NCBI GenBank assembly: GCA_964534305.1
Contig: CAZHPR010000002.1
Coordinates: 1-64,000, forward strand
DNA length: 64,000 bases
Direction: 5' to 3'
Source of the DNA: CAZHPR01 sp964534305
GTDB lineage: Bacteria > Patescibacteriota > Minisyncoccia > Phycocordibacterales > WO2-35-19
Positions 24,460 through 31,821 of this stretch are shown here, piece by piece. Below the pieces are notes generated by a model. The model made no database searches. It was given only the letters and a program-made list of their open reading frames with translations, and was not told where the DNA came from. The number at the start of each line of letters is the position of its first letter. Position 1 is the first letter of the stretch. The translations under genes were made by a program, and so were the position numbers.

Positions 24460-24530
24460 GCCTCCTTAGTTCAGTGGTAGAACAATGGTATCGTAAACCA
24501 TGAACATCAGTTCGATTCTGGTAGGAGGCT
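24460..24530 (+). tRNA. tRNA-Thr (CGT)
   Basis: Cloverleaf: acceptor GCCTCCT/AGGAGGC, D stem GTTC/GAAC, anticodon loop ATCGTAA, T stem ATCAG/CTGGT with loop TTCGATT. CCA is not encoded. Confidence 0.95.
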
Positions 24531-24531
24531 C

Positions 24532-24559
24532 TTGACTTATTATTGATATTAAATATAAT
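24532..24559 (+). promoter_or_regulatory. Consensus-like promoter of a structured RNA
   Basis: TTGACT (24532-24537), 16-nt spacer, TATAAT (24554-24559). It starts two bases after tRNA-Thr and points to the RNA at about 24567. Confidence 0.7.
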
Positions 24560-24566
24560 AATATCT

Positions 24567-24692
24567 AAGCGGGGATGGGTTGTGAATATAGTATCCTGGA
24601 CGCGGTTAGCAGCCAAATGTCCTGGTCTTTCGCAACCATCCCTGCGCCCCGATCAACTGTGGACAACCCTATTGACGGGGTTTTTGTTTTTG
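24567..24692 (+). ncRNA. Unassigned structured RNA, extended hairpin of about 125 nt
   Basis: The transcript predicted from the promoter folds into a long hairpin: GCGGGGATGGGTTG near the 5' end pairs with CAACCATCCCTGCGC (about 24632-24647). The apical part holds GGTTAGCAGCC. It ends in an intrinsic terminator (CCCCG...CGGGG, then TTTTTGTTTTT). Size, rod shape, strong promoter and the AGCAGCC string recall SRP RNA, but the tetraloop region and the 5' strand of the helix 8 loop do not fit, so I leave it unassigned. Confidence 0.6.
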
Positions 24693-24699
24693 TATATAC

Positions 24700-24830
24700 T
24701 TGTACCAGTTAATCTTTCTGCCCTCCTGTCGTCCAGACGACTGGGATACTAGAAAGACCAGGACACGGGAGCTTTCGCTCCCTGCACTCATACGGGCTCT
24801 TCTTCGGAAGAGCCCTATTCATTTTTATTT
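24700..24830 (+). ncRNA. Second structured RNA region with complementarity to the first
   Basis: Contains hairpins GTCGTC/GACGAC-like (24728-24741), GGGAGC/GCTCCC (24767-24782) and a strong terminator (GGGCTCTTC/GAAGAGCCC, 24794-24815, then T-rich). GAAAGACCAGGACA at 24752-24765 is an exact complement of 24618-24631 in the RNA upstream. It may be a separate small RNA or the second half of one long transcript. A promoter is not clear. Confidence 0.45.
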
Positions 24831-24865
24831 TTCAAAAGGGGATAAATAGGCTAGATTATATATAT

Positions 24866-25756
24866 ATGGATAAAGAGGCCTCAAAAGAAGAAATACAGAA
24901 AAGTATAGAAGATTTGGAGAACAAAATGCTTGCTCCAGATTTTTGGTCTGACAAAGAAAAAGCCCAAAGTATTATAAAAGAAATCCAAAGTCTCAAAAAC
25001 AAATTAGAAGGAGTAGGAGAGTATGACAAAGGTCCAGCACTTATGACGATATTTTCGGGGGCGGGAGGCGATGATGCCGAAGACTTTTCGGCAATGCTTC
25101 TTCGGATGTACACAAAGTTTTTTGAAAAAAGGGGTTGGGGATTTTCGGTACTTCATGAGAACCAAAATGATCACGGCGGTTTTAGGAATATCACGATAGA
25201 AATAGATGGTAAGTTTGTTTATGGCACACTGAAAAACGAATCGGGGGTGCACCGGCTTGTGCGAGTTTCTCCCTTCAATGCAAATGCAAAGAGACACACA
25301 AGTTTTTCGATGGTAGAAGTAATCCCAAAATTTGAAAAGGTTTCTGATTTTGAAATACCTGAAAGTGAACTCAGAGTAGAATTTTCTCGCTCCTCTGGGC
25401 CTGGAGGACAAAATGTAAACAAGAGAGAGACTGCTGTGCGTATAGTTCACCTACCTACCAATCTCTCTGCTCAAGCAGACGGAGAGAGAAGTCAGGCGCA
25501 AAACAAAGAAAAAGCACTCGCGATATTAAAGGGAAAGATTTTTAAAGCTCTAGAAGAAAAAAGGATCGAAAAACAAGAAGGTATGTATATCAGCAAAACG
25601 ATGGAGATAACTTGGGGCAATCAGATACGTTCTTATGTGCTTCATCCATACAAAATGATCAAGGATCACAGGACCGGAGTAGAGACAAGTGATGTAGGGT
25701 CAGTGCTTGAAGAGGGTAAAATAGAAGAATTTTTAGAAGCGGAAAAGGATTTGTAA
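24866..25756 (+). CDS. prfB: Peptide chain release factor 2 (RF2), short N terminus
   Basis: Terminates translation at UGA and UAA. Of 296 residues, the core is intact: the SPF codon-recognition tripeptide in VRVSPFNANA (near residue 137) and the catalytic GGQ in SGPGGQNVNKRETAV. Domain 1 is much reduced compared with the usual protein of about 365 residues, and no programmed frameshift site is present at the 5' end. Presence of RF2 together with TGA stops (for example msrA) shows UGA is a stop here, unlike in Gracilibacteria and Absconditabacteria. ftsE follows 35 bases later with its own -10-like TATAAT. Confidence 0.95.
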   Translation: MDKEASKEEIQKSIEDLENKMLAPDFWSDKEKAQSIIKEIQSLKNKLEGVGEYDKGPALMTIFSGAGGDDAEDFSAMLLRMYTKFFEKRGWGFSVLHENQNDHGGFRNITIEIDGKFVYGTLKNESGVHRLVRVSPFNANAKRHTSFSMVEVIPKFEKVSDFEIPESELRVEFSRSSGPGGQNVNKRETAVRIVHLPTNLSAQADGERSQAQNKEKALAILKGKIFKALEEKRIEKQEGMYISKTMEITWGNQIRSYVLHPYKMIKDHRTGVETSDVGSVLEEGKIEEFLEAEKDL

Positions 25757-25791
25757 AAATTTTAAAAGTGCTATAATAGAAAAACGAATGT

Positions 25792-26472
25792 ATGATCACC
25801 TTTGATAATGTATCAAAAAAATATTCCGATAATTCTATCGCACTTCAAGAGGTTTCCTTTATAGTAAATCCAAACGAGTTTGTTTCAATCGTGGGACCTT
25901 CTGGGGCCGGCAAGACGACCCTTCTCAAGATGCTTCTTGCCGAAGACAAGCCGACCGCAGGCAAGATTTTCTTAGGGGACATCGATATACATTCACTAAC
26001 AGGTGACGATATAAACAAAGTAAGGAGAAAGATAGGCGTGGTATTTCAAGATTTTCGACTACTCCCACAAAAAAATGTTTATGAAAATATTGCGTTTGCG
26101 ATGGAAGCCGCTGGGAGACCAGATGATGAGATTGAATCTGATGTTCCCCACGTCCTAGATCTTGTAGATCTCGGTCACAAAATATGGAATTTTCCAAATG
26201 AGCTCTCAGGTGGAGAAAAGCAGAGAGTCGCTATCGCCAGAGCGATAGTCAATCAGCCAGATATTATTATCGCAGACGAACCTACGGGCAACCTTGATCC
26301 GATAAACACATATGATATTGTGCAGATTTTCAAAAAGATAAATGACCTTGGTACTACAGTTATACTTACTACTCACAACAAAGGGGTGATCGATTCTATC
26401 GGTAGGCGAGTGATCACTATGCAAGACGGTAAGATTATAAGAGATGATCCGACTGGTAAATACATACTTTAA
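25792..26472 (+). CDS. ftsE: Cell division ATP-binding protein FtsE
   Basis: ABC ATPase that with FtsX activates peptidoglycan hydrolases at the division site. Walker A is GPSGAGKTT (about 36-44), the signature is LSGGEKQR, Walker B is IIIADEPTGNLD, and the Q loop and H loop (LTTHN) are present. The 226 residues are the normal length. The upstream -10-like TATAAT ends 14 nt before the ATG. ftsX follows. Confidence 0.95.
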   Translation: MITFDNVSKKYSDNSIALQEVSFIVNPNEFVSIVGPSGAGKTTLLKMLLAEDKPTAGKIFLGDIDIHSLTGDDINKVRRKIGVVFQDFRLLPQKNVYENIAFAMEAAGRPDDEIESDVPHVLDLVDLGHKIWNFPNELSGGEKQRVAIARAIVNQPDIIIADEPTGNLDPINTYDIVQIFKKINDLGTTVILTTHNKGVIDSIGRRVITMQDGKIIRDDPTGKYIL

Positions 26473-26502
26473 TTTTTTAATTTAAAACTTTTAATTTCCA
26501 AG

Positions 26503-27438
26503 ATGGATACGCAATTCAAAACAAAACTAAGAAGAATAATAAAGTCAGGTTTCTTTAATTTTTGGAGGAGCGGCTACGTCTCTCTCGCTTCTATGCTTGT
26601 GATGATAGTCACTCTCTTTGTGATAGGTAGCGTTATCTTTGTTGGTACTGTCCTCAATATTACTCTTACTGAGCTTAGGAATAAGGTTGATGTAAATGTC
26701 TACTTTACAACTACTGCTCCGGAAGAAGATATCCTTTCTCTCAAGTCTCGTATAGAGGCTATGCCAGAGGTTGCTAGGGTAGAGTATGTTAGTCGTGAGG
26801 TTGCTCTCGAGGAGTTTAAGAAGAGACATGAGAATGATGAGATAACTCTTCAGGCTCTCGATGAACTGGGAGAAAACCCGCTTGGCGCTGTGCTCAATAT
26901 AAAAGCAAAGGAACCTTCTCAGTATGAGTCTCTTTCAAATTTTCTAAATCAAGAAAAGATACTTGCGGCTGATGGTAGCCAGATCATAGACAAAATAAAT
27001 TATTTCCAAAACAAGACCGCCATCGACAAACTTACAAGGATTATAGATTCTGCTGAGAGGATGGGCTATGGTCTTACTATTGCGCTCGTCATCATCTCTA
27101 TCCTTATCACCTTCAATACTGTGCGCCTTGCAATCTACATCTCAAGAGAAGAGATTTCTGTGATGCAACTTGTCGGGGCCAGCAAGAACTATGTGAGAGG
27201 TCAATTTGTCATAACTGGTGTTATCTACGGACTTATCGCTGGTTTTGTCACCGTCTTTCTATTCTTCCCAGTTACTTATTGGCTCGGTACTCTTACCCAA
27301 AACTTTTTTATCGGTTTCAATATCTTCAGCTACTATCTTGGTAATATAATCCAGATGAGCTTCATCATCATCGGTTCTGGAGTCGCAATCGGCGCAGCTT
27401 CGAGCATTCTCGCTGTCCGCAAATATCTCAAGCTGTAA
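26503..27438 (+). CDS. ftsX: Cell division protein FtsX
   Basis: Membrane partner of FtsE. The 311 residues have a cytoplasmic N terminus, a first membrane segment (about 24-50), a large extracytoplasmic loop (about 52-180, with the EYVSREVALEEFK motif) and three C-terminal membrane segments, the FtsX arrangement. It follows ftsE after 30 bases and is closed by a strong hairpin. Confidence 0.95.
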   Translation: MDTQFKTKLRRIIKSGFFNFWRSGYVSLASMLVMIVTLFVIGSVIFVGTVLNITLTELRNKVDVNVYFTTTAPEEDILSLKSRIEAMPEVARVEYVSREVALEEFKKRHENDEITLQALDELGENPLGAVLNIKAKEPSQYESLSNFLNQEKILAADGSQIIDKINYFQNKTAIDKLTRIIDSAERMGYGLTIALVIISILITFNTVRLAIYISREEISVMQLVGASKNYVRGQFVITGVIYGLIAGFVTVFLFFPVTYWLGTLTQNFFIGFNIFSYYLGNIIQMSFIIIGSGVAIGAASSILAVRKYLKL

Positions 27439-27526
27439 CTCTGTGGGTATAAGTTGACTAGTTTTTATATTTTGATAATATGGGGATATCCCTCTCCAGA
27501 GACCTTTGGTCTCTGTGTCGCGAAAC

Positions 27527-27565
27527 CCCCCGCGTAGTCCTAGCTACGCGGGGGTCATATTTTAC
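27527..27565 (+). terminator. GC-rich hairpin terminator after ftsX
   Basis: CCCCCGCGTAG (27527-27537) pairs with CTACGCGGGGG (27544-27554), followed by an interrupted T-rich run. A smaller hairpin AGAGACC/GGTCTCT (about 27498-27514) precedes it. Confidence 0.75.
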
Positions 27566-27597
27566 CGCGAGTCTATTTTGTGTTATTTTAATCTTAT

Positions 27598-27668
27598 TGC
27601 CGGATCGTCTAATGGTAGGACATCGCTCTCTGGAAGCGAGTATCTTGGTTCGAATCCAGGTCCGGCAG
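27598..27668 (+). tRNA. tRNA-Gln (CTG)
   Basis: Cloverleaf: acceptor TGCCGGA/TCCGGCA, D region TCTAATGGTAGGA, anticodon loop CTCTGGA, T loop TTCGAAT. The T1-A72 start and TCGTCTAATGG are typical of bacterial tRNA-Gln. A 16-base copy of its 3' end lies 188 bp downstream. Confidence 0.93.
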
Positions 27669-27670
27669 CC

Positions 27671-27858
27671 GCCAATTTTGCCCAAATCTTGGATTTGGTT
27701 GCAAAACTTGAGCGTCCTGAGCGCAGCGAAGGGCCGAGGAACGAAGGTGGCGGAGGCAATGAGTATTTAGCAAAATGCGAAGCCGAGCCGGTGCCCAGAC
27801 CAAAAATTTGTGGCTGACAAATTTTTGAGTCGAGGGAGAAATTCCAGGTCCGGCAGCC
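27671..27858. repeat. tRNA-linked repeat element bounded by a copy of the tRNA-Gln 3' end
   Basis: Begins with a hairpin (CCAATTTTG...CAAAA) like the tRNA-Thr element, then the family core at 27714-27733 (CCTGAGCGCAGCGAAGGG), then a second hairpin (CAAAAATTTGT/ACAAATTTTTG), then GAGGGAGAAATTC. It ends with TCCAGGTCCGGCAGCC (27843-27858), an exact copy of 27655-27670. The open frames here are repeat-derived and not believable as genes. Confidence 0.75.
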
Positions 27859-27936
27859 AACACATGCTAAGTCAGGTGCCAAGGGTATCTATGGTGTTGA
27901 TGCGACTGGATTAGGTCATGTAAAAGCGCGAAAATC

Positions 27937-28521
27937 ATGAAAACCAAATCAATTTTTGTAGGTATAGTCGGCCCGTCTGGCGCGGGGAAAAGTAGCTTAT
28001 GCAAAATTTTGAAGAAAGAGTCTAAGCTTTACGAACATATAAAATTAGACAATTACTTTAAATCCCCTAAAACATTTCCCAAAAAATTCGGATTTCCAAA
28101 TTGGGAATTACCATCAAACTTAAAATTTGGCAGATTATTTGCTGATCTGAATAAACTTAAGGCTGGAAAAATTGTAAAGACGAAAGATTTTCCAAAGAGA
28201 AAAGGAGAAAAACGAAAACCAATAACTCTGTATCCCAAAAAATACATTTTGGTAGAAGGATTCATGCTTTTTAAAGATAAGGAGGTTCGGAACTTTCTTG
28301 ATAAGAAAATTTATCTTGAACTGCCAAAAGAGAAAATAATTGAGAGAAGAAAGATCAGATTCGGGCAAGATCATTTGAATGATTATGATACCAAAGTAGC
28401 TATTCCTGAATTTTTGAAATACGGAGTTACTCAAAAGAAATTTGCAGATTACATTGTAGACGCAAACAGACTACAAGAAAAAGTTATAAAAGAAGTTCAA
28501 AATATTATAGAAACCAAATGA
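27937..28521 (+). CDS. P-loop kinase of the uridine kinase/phosphoribulokinase type
   Basis: A 194-residue protein with Walker A VGPSGAGKSS (about 11-20), a DNYF motif (about 43-46) where uridine kinases have DxFY, and LVEGFMLFKD resembling the family Walker B (VEG). IERRKIRFGQDH provides an Arg-rich lid. Members phosphorylate nucleosides or related small molecules. The substrate cannot be fixed from the sequence. The gene stands alone in a repeat-rich region and is AT-rich, so it may be acquired. Confidence 0.8.
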   Translation: MKTKSIFVGIVGPSGAGKSSLCKILKKESKLYEHIKLDNYFKSPKTFPKKFGFPNWELPSNLKFGRLFADLNKLKAGKIVKTKDFPKRKGEKRKPITLYPKKYILVEGFMLFKDKEVRNFLDKKIYLELPKEKIIERRKIRFGQDHLNDYDTKVAIPEFLKYGVTQKKFADYIVDANRLQEKVIKEVQNIIETK

Positions 28522-28621
28522 GACCACGTGCTCAAGACCTGTCGTTTTTAATTCTGAAAAAATGTTAAAATAACCTTACCTTGTAATGAACCGCACGGTT
28601 CTAACACGAGACGGCCAGCCC

Positions 28622-28702
28622 GAAATTTTAATGACTGAAAGGAATATAAAATTTCAATGTCCTGGGCGGAGCGAAGGGTTGAGGGAGAAATTCAAAATCC
28701 GG
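28622..28702. repeat. Repeat element of the tRNA-linked family, no tRNA adjacent
   Basis: A hairpin GAAATTTT/AAAATTTC is followed by the family core (28659-28678, CCTGGGCGGAGCGAAGGG) and GAGGGAGAAATTC, as in the tRNA-Gln copy. It continues into ATTCAAAATCCGGG, which looks like a T-arm remnant. Confidence 0.6.
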
Positions 28703-28752
28703 GAATATTGACAAAATATAATAAATTTTGTATTTTTTATTCGGAGGAAATT

Positions 28753-29067
28753 ATGGGAAAAGTTATTCCCTTCGGAAAACCAACAAAACTACAACCTTGC
28801 GTTGAACTACAAAAAGCGATCACTGATTTGATTCCCGGCTTGGAGAAGGTAGGTATCGAGATTGATCCGGTACTAAAAATTCAAGCATACCTTTCCACAC
28901 TAAGGGGAGTCATTTCGAAAAGTGCTATTGCTACTGGTCGGCAAAACTTAAGGTTGATGAGTACTGAAGACCTGAAAGCAATTGCACGAAACAGCAACGA
29001 ACGCCAATGGAAAACTCGACCAGGATATTTTCGAGCACTGGTCGATGAGATTCGATCGCGCTTATGA
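28753..29067 (+). CDS. Hypothetical protein with strong Shine-Dalgarno site
   Basis: Unrecognised 104-residue basic protein (MGKVIPFGKPTKLQPCVELQ). GGAGGAAA at 28743-28750 sets the ATG at 28753. The sequence is helical, with SIDL-like amphipathic stretches and a C-terminal YFRALVDEIRSRL; no motif is recognised. It has its own terminator and is GC-richer than the neighbouring kinase. It belongs with the other Shine-Dalgarno-bearing unknown genes (489, 1578, 56919). Confidence 0.75.
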   Translation: MGKVIPFGKPTKLQPCVELQKAITDLIPGLEKVGIEIDPVLKIQAYLSTLRGVISKSAIATGRQNLRLMSTEDLKAIARNSNERQWKTRPGYFRALVDEIRSRL

Positions 29068-29110
29068 ACCCATCAAACAGAGGCCTGCTCTGCGTTGGTG
29101 GGTTTTCTGT
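29067..29110 (+). terminator. Intrinsic terminator
   Basis: AACCCATCAA pairs with TTGGTGGGTT (one G-U pair), with an inner CAGAG/CTCTG helix, followed by TTTTCTGTT. It overlaps the stop codon of the preceding gene. Confidence 0.85.
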
Positions 29111-29164
29111 TATAGTTCAGTCAGTTCTGTTCTAATATCTTCCTAGGCGGCCAGCTGTTTTCTC

Positions 29165-29232
29165 TATTTGATTTCAATCTCGTGGAGGTATAGAGTTATG
29201 GTGTATTAGTATCTAGCCAAAATATATGGAAA
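29165..29232. repeat. 68-bp direct repeat, left copy
   Basis: Matches 31007-31074 at 67 of 68 positions. It contains the leader and the start codon of the methyltransferase at 29226. Confidence 0.95.
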
Positions 29233-29891
29233 AATTAGAAAAAACTTCAGAGGCCGATACTAATATAGGATATTGGGAAAAGGTTCTGGGTGATCCAACT
29301 CCCGCATATCAGGAATTATTTGATGCTGAAAAAGAATATTTGGTAAGCCACATTCCAAACGGTTCCAGAGTTTTAGATATCGGGTGTGGAGAGGGTAGAA
29401 ATATGAAAAGTATTTTGGAAGCGACCCGCAACGTTTACGGGGTTGATATGGATACCAAAGCCGTAGAAGATGCTAAAAATAACTTTAAAGATGTAGAAGG
29501 TGTTCGGGTTGTCCAAGGAGAAGCAAAAGCCTTACCTTTTGAGGATAAATCATTTGATGTGGCTACTCTTTTGATGATTTTGCCCAATTTGGATAATGAT
29601 AAAGAAGCCTCTTTCAAAGAAGCCGCTAGAGTTCTCAAAGATAATGGTTTTATAGTAGTTAGCACTTTTGCCGAAACCGCTTTTGATGAAAGAATGAAGG
29701 TATACAAGCAAGTTAATGTACCCATTGAAAAAATTGACGGAACAAAATTTATATTTAAAAATGGAGTAATTTCTGAACAATTTTCATTGGAAGAAATTGA
29801 AAATTTGGCAAAATCAGCAGGACTTATAATTTCTGAACATCAGAAAGTTGGGACTATAGCTTATATTTGTAAGTTGGTAAAAAATCATTAG
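29226..29891 (+). CDS. Class I SAM-dependent methyltransferase
   Basis: A 221-residue protein of the Methyltransf_11 type. The SAM-binding motif I is VLDIGCGEGRN (about 45-55), motif II includes YGVDMD, and motif IV is FDVATLLMILPNL. Substrate unknown. It is the first of three genes between two copies of a 68-bp repeat, and its start codon lies within the left copy. The leader is shared almost exactly with the SPFH gene at 31068. Confidence 0.88.
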   Translation: MEKLEKTSEADTNIGYWEKVLGDPTPAYQELFDAEKEYLVSHIPNGSRVLDIGCGEGRNMKSILEATRNVYGVDMDTKAVEDAKNNFKDVEGVRVVQGEAKALPFEDKSFDVATLLMILPNLDNDKEASFKEAARVLKDNGFIVVSTFAETAFDERMKVYKQVNVPIEKIDGTKFIFKNGVISEQFSLEEIENLAKSAGLIISEHQKVGTIAYICKLVKNH

Positions 29892-29914
29892 CCACTACCT
29901 ATTTTTGATAAAGA

Positions 29915-30544
29915 ATGAAAGAATTTGATGCAAAAACATATAAAGATGGAAAAGGAGATTTTAATAACGAGGATGAAAACTTATTAATCTCCCTTCTTAA
30001 AACAGACCAAAATCCAAAAAGGATGCTTGATATTGGATGCGGCGATGGAAAATTGACGAAGCGAATAAAAAATCAATTTCCCAACATTGAGATAGTCGCT
30101 ATAGATAACTCTTCCGACCAAATTGAGATGGCTACCTCTGAACCAAGCGAAATCAGTTTTCAGTTAGTAGACATAGTGGATTATTCTCCCGAATTAAAAT
30201 TTGATTGTACATATTCTTTTTATGTTTTTCCTCATATACCAAAAAGTGAGTTGCTACTGGCGCTCAAATCTGTAAAAGAATTGCTTGAAAAAGAAGGGGT
30301 ATTTTATCTCTTCACTAATATATGTCTTTTTGATACTTCCAAAGCTACTCTGGAAGATCAGGAAGCTTGTGATATTGTATTTCTAAACAACTGGCCATCT
30401 CAAATAAATCTGGTAGATATGGACGAAATGAAGAAGATGATTACTGGCGCTGGATTTGAAATTATTCAGGATAAAAGATTAGAAACTGGAGCCAAGGTTA
30501 AGGATTACGGAGATATGATTTCTTGGATGTTTGTTTTAAGATAA
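29915..30544 (+). CDS. Class I SAM-dependent methyltransferase
   Basis: A 209-residue protein with motif I MLDIGCGDGKL (about 38-48), an acidic residue after VAIDNS, and FDCTYSFYVFPHIPKSEL as the motif IV region. It resembles trans-aconitate or small-molecule methyltransferases in outline, but substrate is unknown. It follows the other methyltransferase by 23 bases and precedes the NADAR gene by 4; the two methyltransferases are not close copies. Confidence 0.85.
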   Translation: MKEFDAKTYKDGKGDFNNEDENLLISLLKTDQNPKRMLDIGCGDGKLTKRIKNQFPNIEIVAIDNSSDQIEMATSEPSEISFQLVDIVDYSPELKFDCTYSFYVFPHIPKSELLLALKSVKELLEKEGVFYLFTNICLFDTSKATLEDQEACDIVFLNNWPSQINLVDMDEMKKMITGAGFEIIQDKRLETGAKVKDYGDMISWMFVLR

Positions 30545-30548
30545 ATAT

Positions 30549-30995
30549 ATGGAAAATTCAGAAGAAAAGATTTGTTTTTATGAAAGAGAGTTTTACCCGC
30601 TTTCTAACTTCTCCTCATTTGCTTTGGAGTGGAAAGGGGTGCTCTATATGACTTCCGAACATGCCTACCACAGCGAGAAATTTACTGATCCGGATATAAT
30701 AGAAAAGATAAAAAACGCGAGATCGGCTCATGATGCTTTTAAGCTCTCAAGAGAATACGAAGATAAAGTGAGGCCGGATTGGCTGGATGTGCGAGTAGTC
30801 GTCATGGAAGAAATAATCAGAGCAAAGGTTGATCAGCATCCATATGTAAAAAAGAAGTTGCTTGAAACTGGAGACAAAGAAATTGTGGAGGATTCTTGGA
30901 GAGATGATTTTTGGGGTTGGGGTCCAAATAAAGATGGACAAAACCAGCTAGGAAAGATTTGGATGAAGGTGAGGGAAGATATAAAATCAAAGTAA
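30549..30995 (+). CDS. NADAR (YbiA-like) family protein
   Basis: A 148-residue single-domain protein. FYPLSNFSSF near the N terminus, the TSEHAYHSEKF motif and the C-terminal WGWGPNKDGQNQLGKIW are the YbiA/NADAR signature. Characterised members hydrolyse riboflavin-pathway intermediates or remove ADP-ribose from nucleic acid, and NADAR genes occur with NAD- and ADP-ribose-based defence systems. Here it ends a three-gene cassette with two methyltransferases. The cassette function is unknown. Confidence 0.9.
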   Translation: MENSEEKICFYEREFYPLSNFSSFALEWKGVLYMTSEHAYHSEKFTDPDIIEKIKNARSAHDAFKLSREYEDKVRPDWLDVRVVVMEEIIRAKVDQHPYVKKKLLETGDKEIVEDSWRDDFWGWGPNKDGQNQLGKIWMKVREDIKSK

Positions 30996-31006
30996 ATTTA
31001 TATTTG

Positions 31007-31074
31007 TATTTGATTTCAATCTCGTGGAGGTATAGAGTTATGGGGTATTAGTATCTAGCCAAAATATATGGAAA
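31007..31074. repeat. 68-bp direct repeat, right copy
   Basis: One mismatch to 29165-29232. It contains the leader and start codon of the SPFH gene at 31068. Confidence 0.95.
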
Positions 31075-31814
31075 TAACAATTGGGATTATAATCCTTATG
31101 ATTGTGCTTGTAAGCATCAAGCAGGTCAATCAATATGAGAGGGGGGTTCGCTTTACTCTAGGCAAATTTACAAATATTATGGAGCCAGGATGGAGACTGG
31201 TACTTCCAATATTTCAGTCTTATCAGAAGGTTGATATGCGTGTAAAGGCAGTAGATGTGCCAGACCAAAATGCAATCACCAGAGACAATGTCTCTGTTGC
31301 GGTCAATGCCGTTATTTATTACAAAGTATCTTCGGCAGAGAAAGCGATTATCGAAGTAGAAGACTTTTATTATGCGGTGTCTCAGTATGCTCAGACAACA
31401 ATGAGAAATATTGTTGGAGAAGTTACGCTAGACGAGCTTCTTGCTGGCAGGGAAAAGATTGCAGACAGGATAAGGGAAATCGTAGACAAGGAGACGGACG
31501 CTTGGGGTCTCAAGGTCAACAATGTTGAACTCAAAGATATAAAGCTTCCAGAGACAATGGAGCGTACAATAGCAAAGCAGGCTGAAGCAGAGAGGGAGAA
31601 GAGAGCGGTCATCATAACTTCAGAAGGAGAGCTCGCCGCAGCGCAAAACATGGCCGGGGCGGCAAAGATACTCGCAGCTTCCGATGGAGCTTTGCACCTA
31701 AGGACACTTCAGGCTATAAATGATATCTCTTCTGATCAGTCAAATACGGTAGTCTTTACTCTCCCTCTTGAGATAGTGAAGGCATTTACAGGTTATAAAA
31801 AGGAAGAAAAATAA
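31068..31814 (+). CDS. SPFH/band 7 protein (stomatin/slipin-like)
   Basis: A 248-residue membrane protein: N-terminal hydrophobic segment (about 2-17), then the band 7 domain beginning NQYERGVRFTLGKFTNIMEPG and including TRDNVSVAVNAVIYYKV, and a C-terminal coiled coil rich in Ala/Glu. Slipins form membrane scaffolds and usually pair with a NfeD protein, which is not seen here. CapA-like gene follows 8 bases later, likely in the same transcript. Confidence 0.92.
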   Translation: MEITIGIIILMIVLVSIKQVNQYERGVRFTLGKFTNIMEPGWRLVLPIFQSYQKVDMRVKAVDVPDQNAITRDNVSVAVNAVIYYKVSSAEKAIIEVEDFYYAVSQYAQTTMRNIVGEVTLDELLAGREKIADRIREIVDKETDAWGLKVNNVELKDIKLPETMERTIAKQAEAEREKRAVIITSEGELAAAQNMAGAAKILAASDGALHLRTLQAINDISSDQSNTVVFTLPLEIVKAFTGYKKEEK

Positions 31815-31821
31815 TTAAACA

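Noticed and set aside
24567..24692. SRP RNA assignment
   Set aside because: AGCAGCC and the rod shape fit, but the tetraloop and 5' strand of the symmetric loop do not; kept as unassigned.
24543..24752. 69-codon frame over the structured RNAs
   Set aside because: It crosses an intrinsic terminator and has no homology or start signal.
24866..24960. Programmed frameshift at prfB
   Set aside because: The gene is one continuous frame and lacks the early UGA and CTTTGA slippery site.
27458..27882. Several overlapping frames of 75-103 codons on both strands around tRNA-Gln
   Set aside because: They cross the tRNA gene, the ftsX terminator and the repeat element, and translate repeat text.
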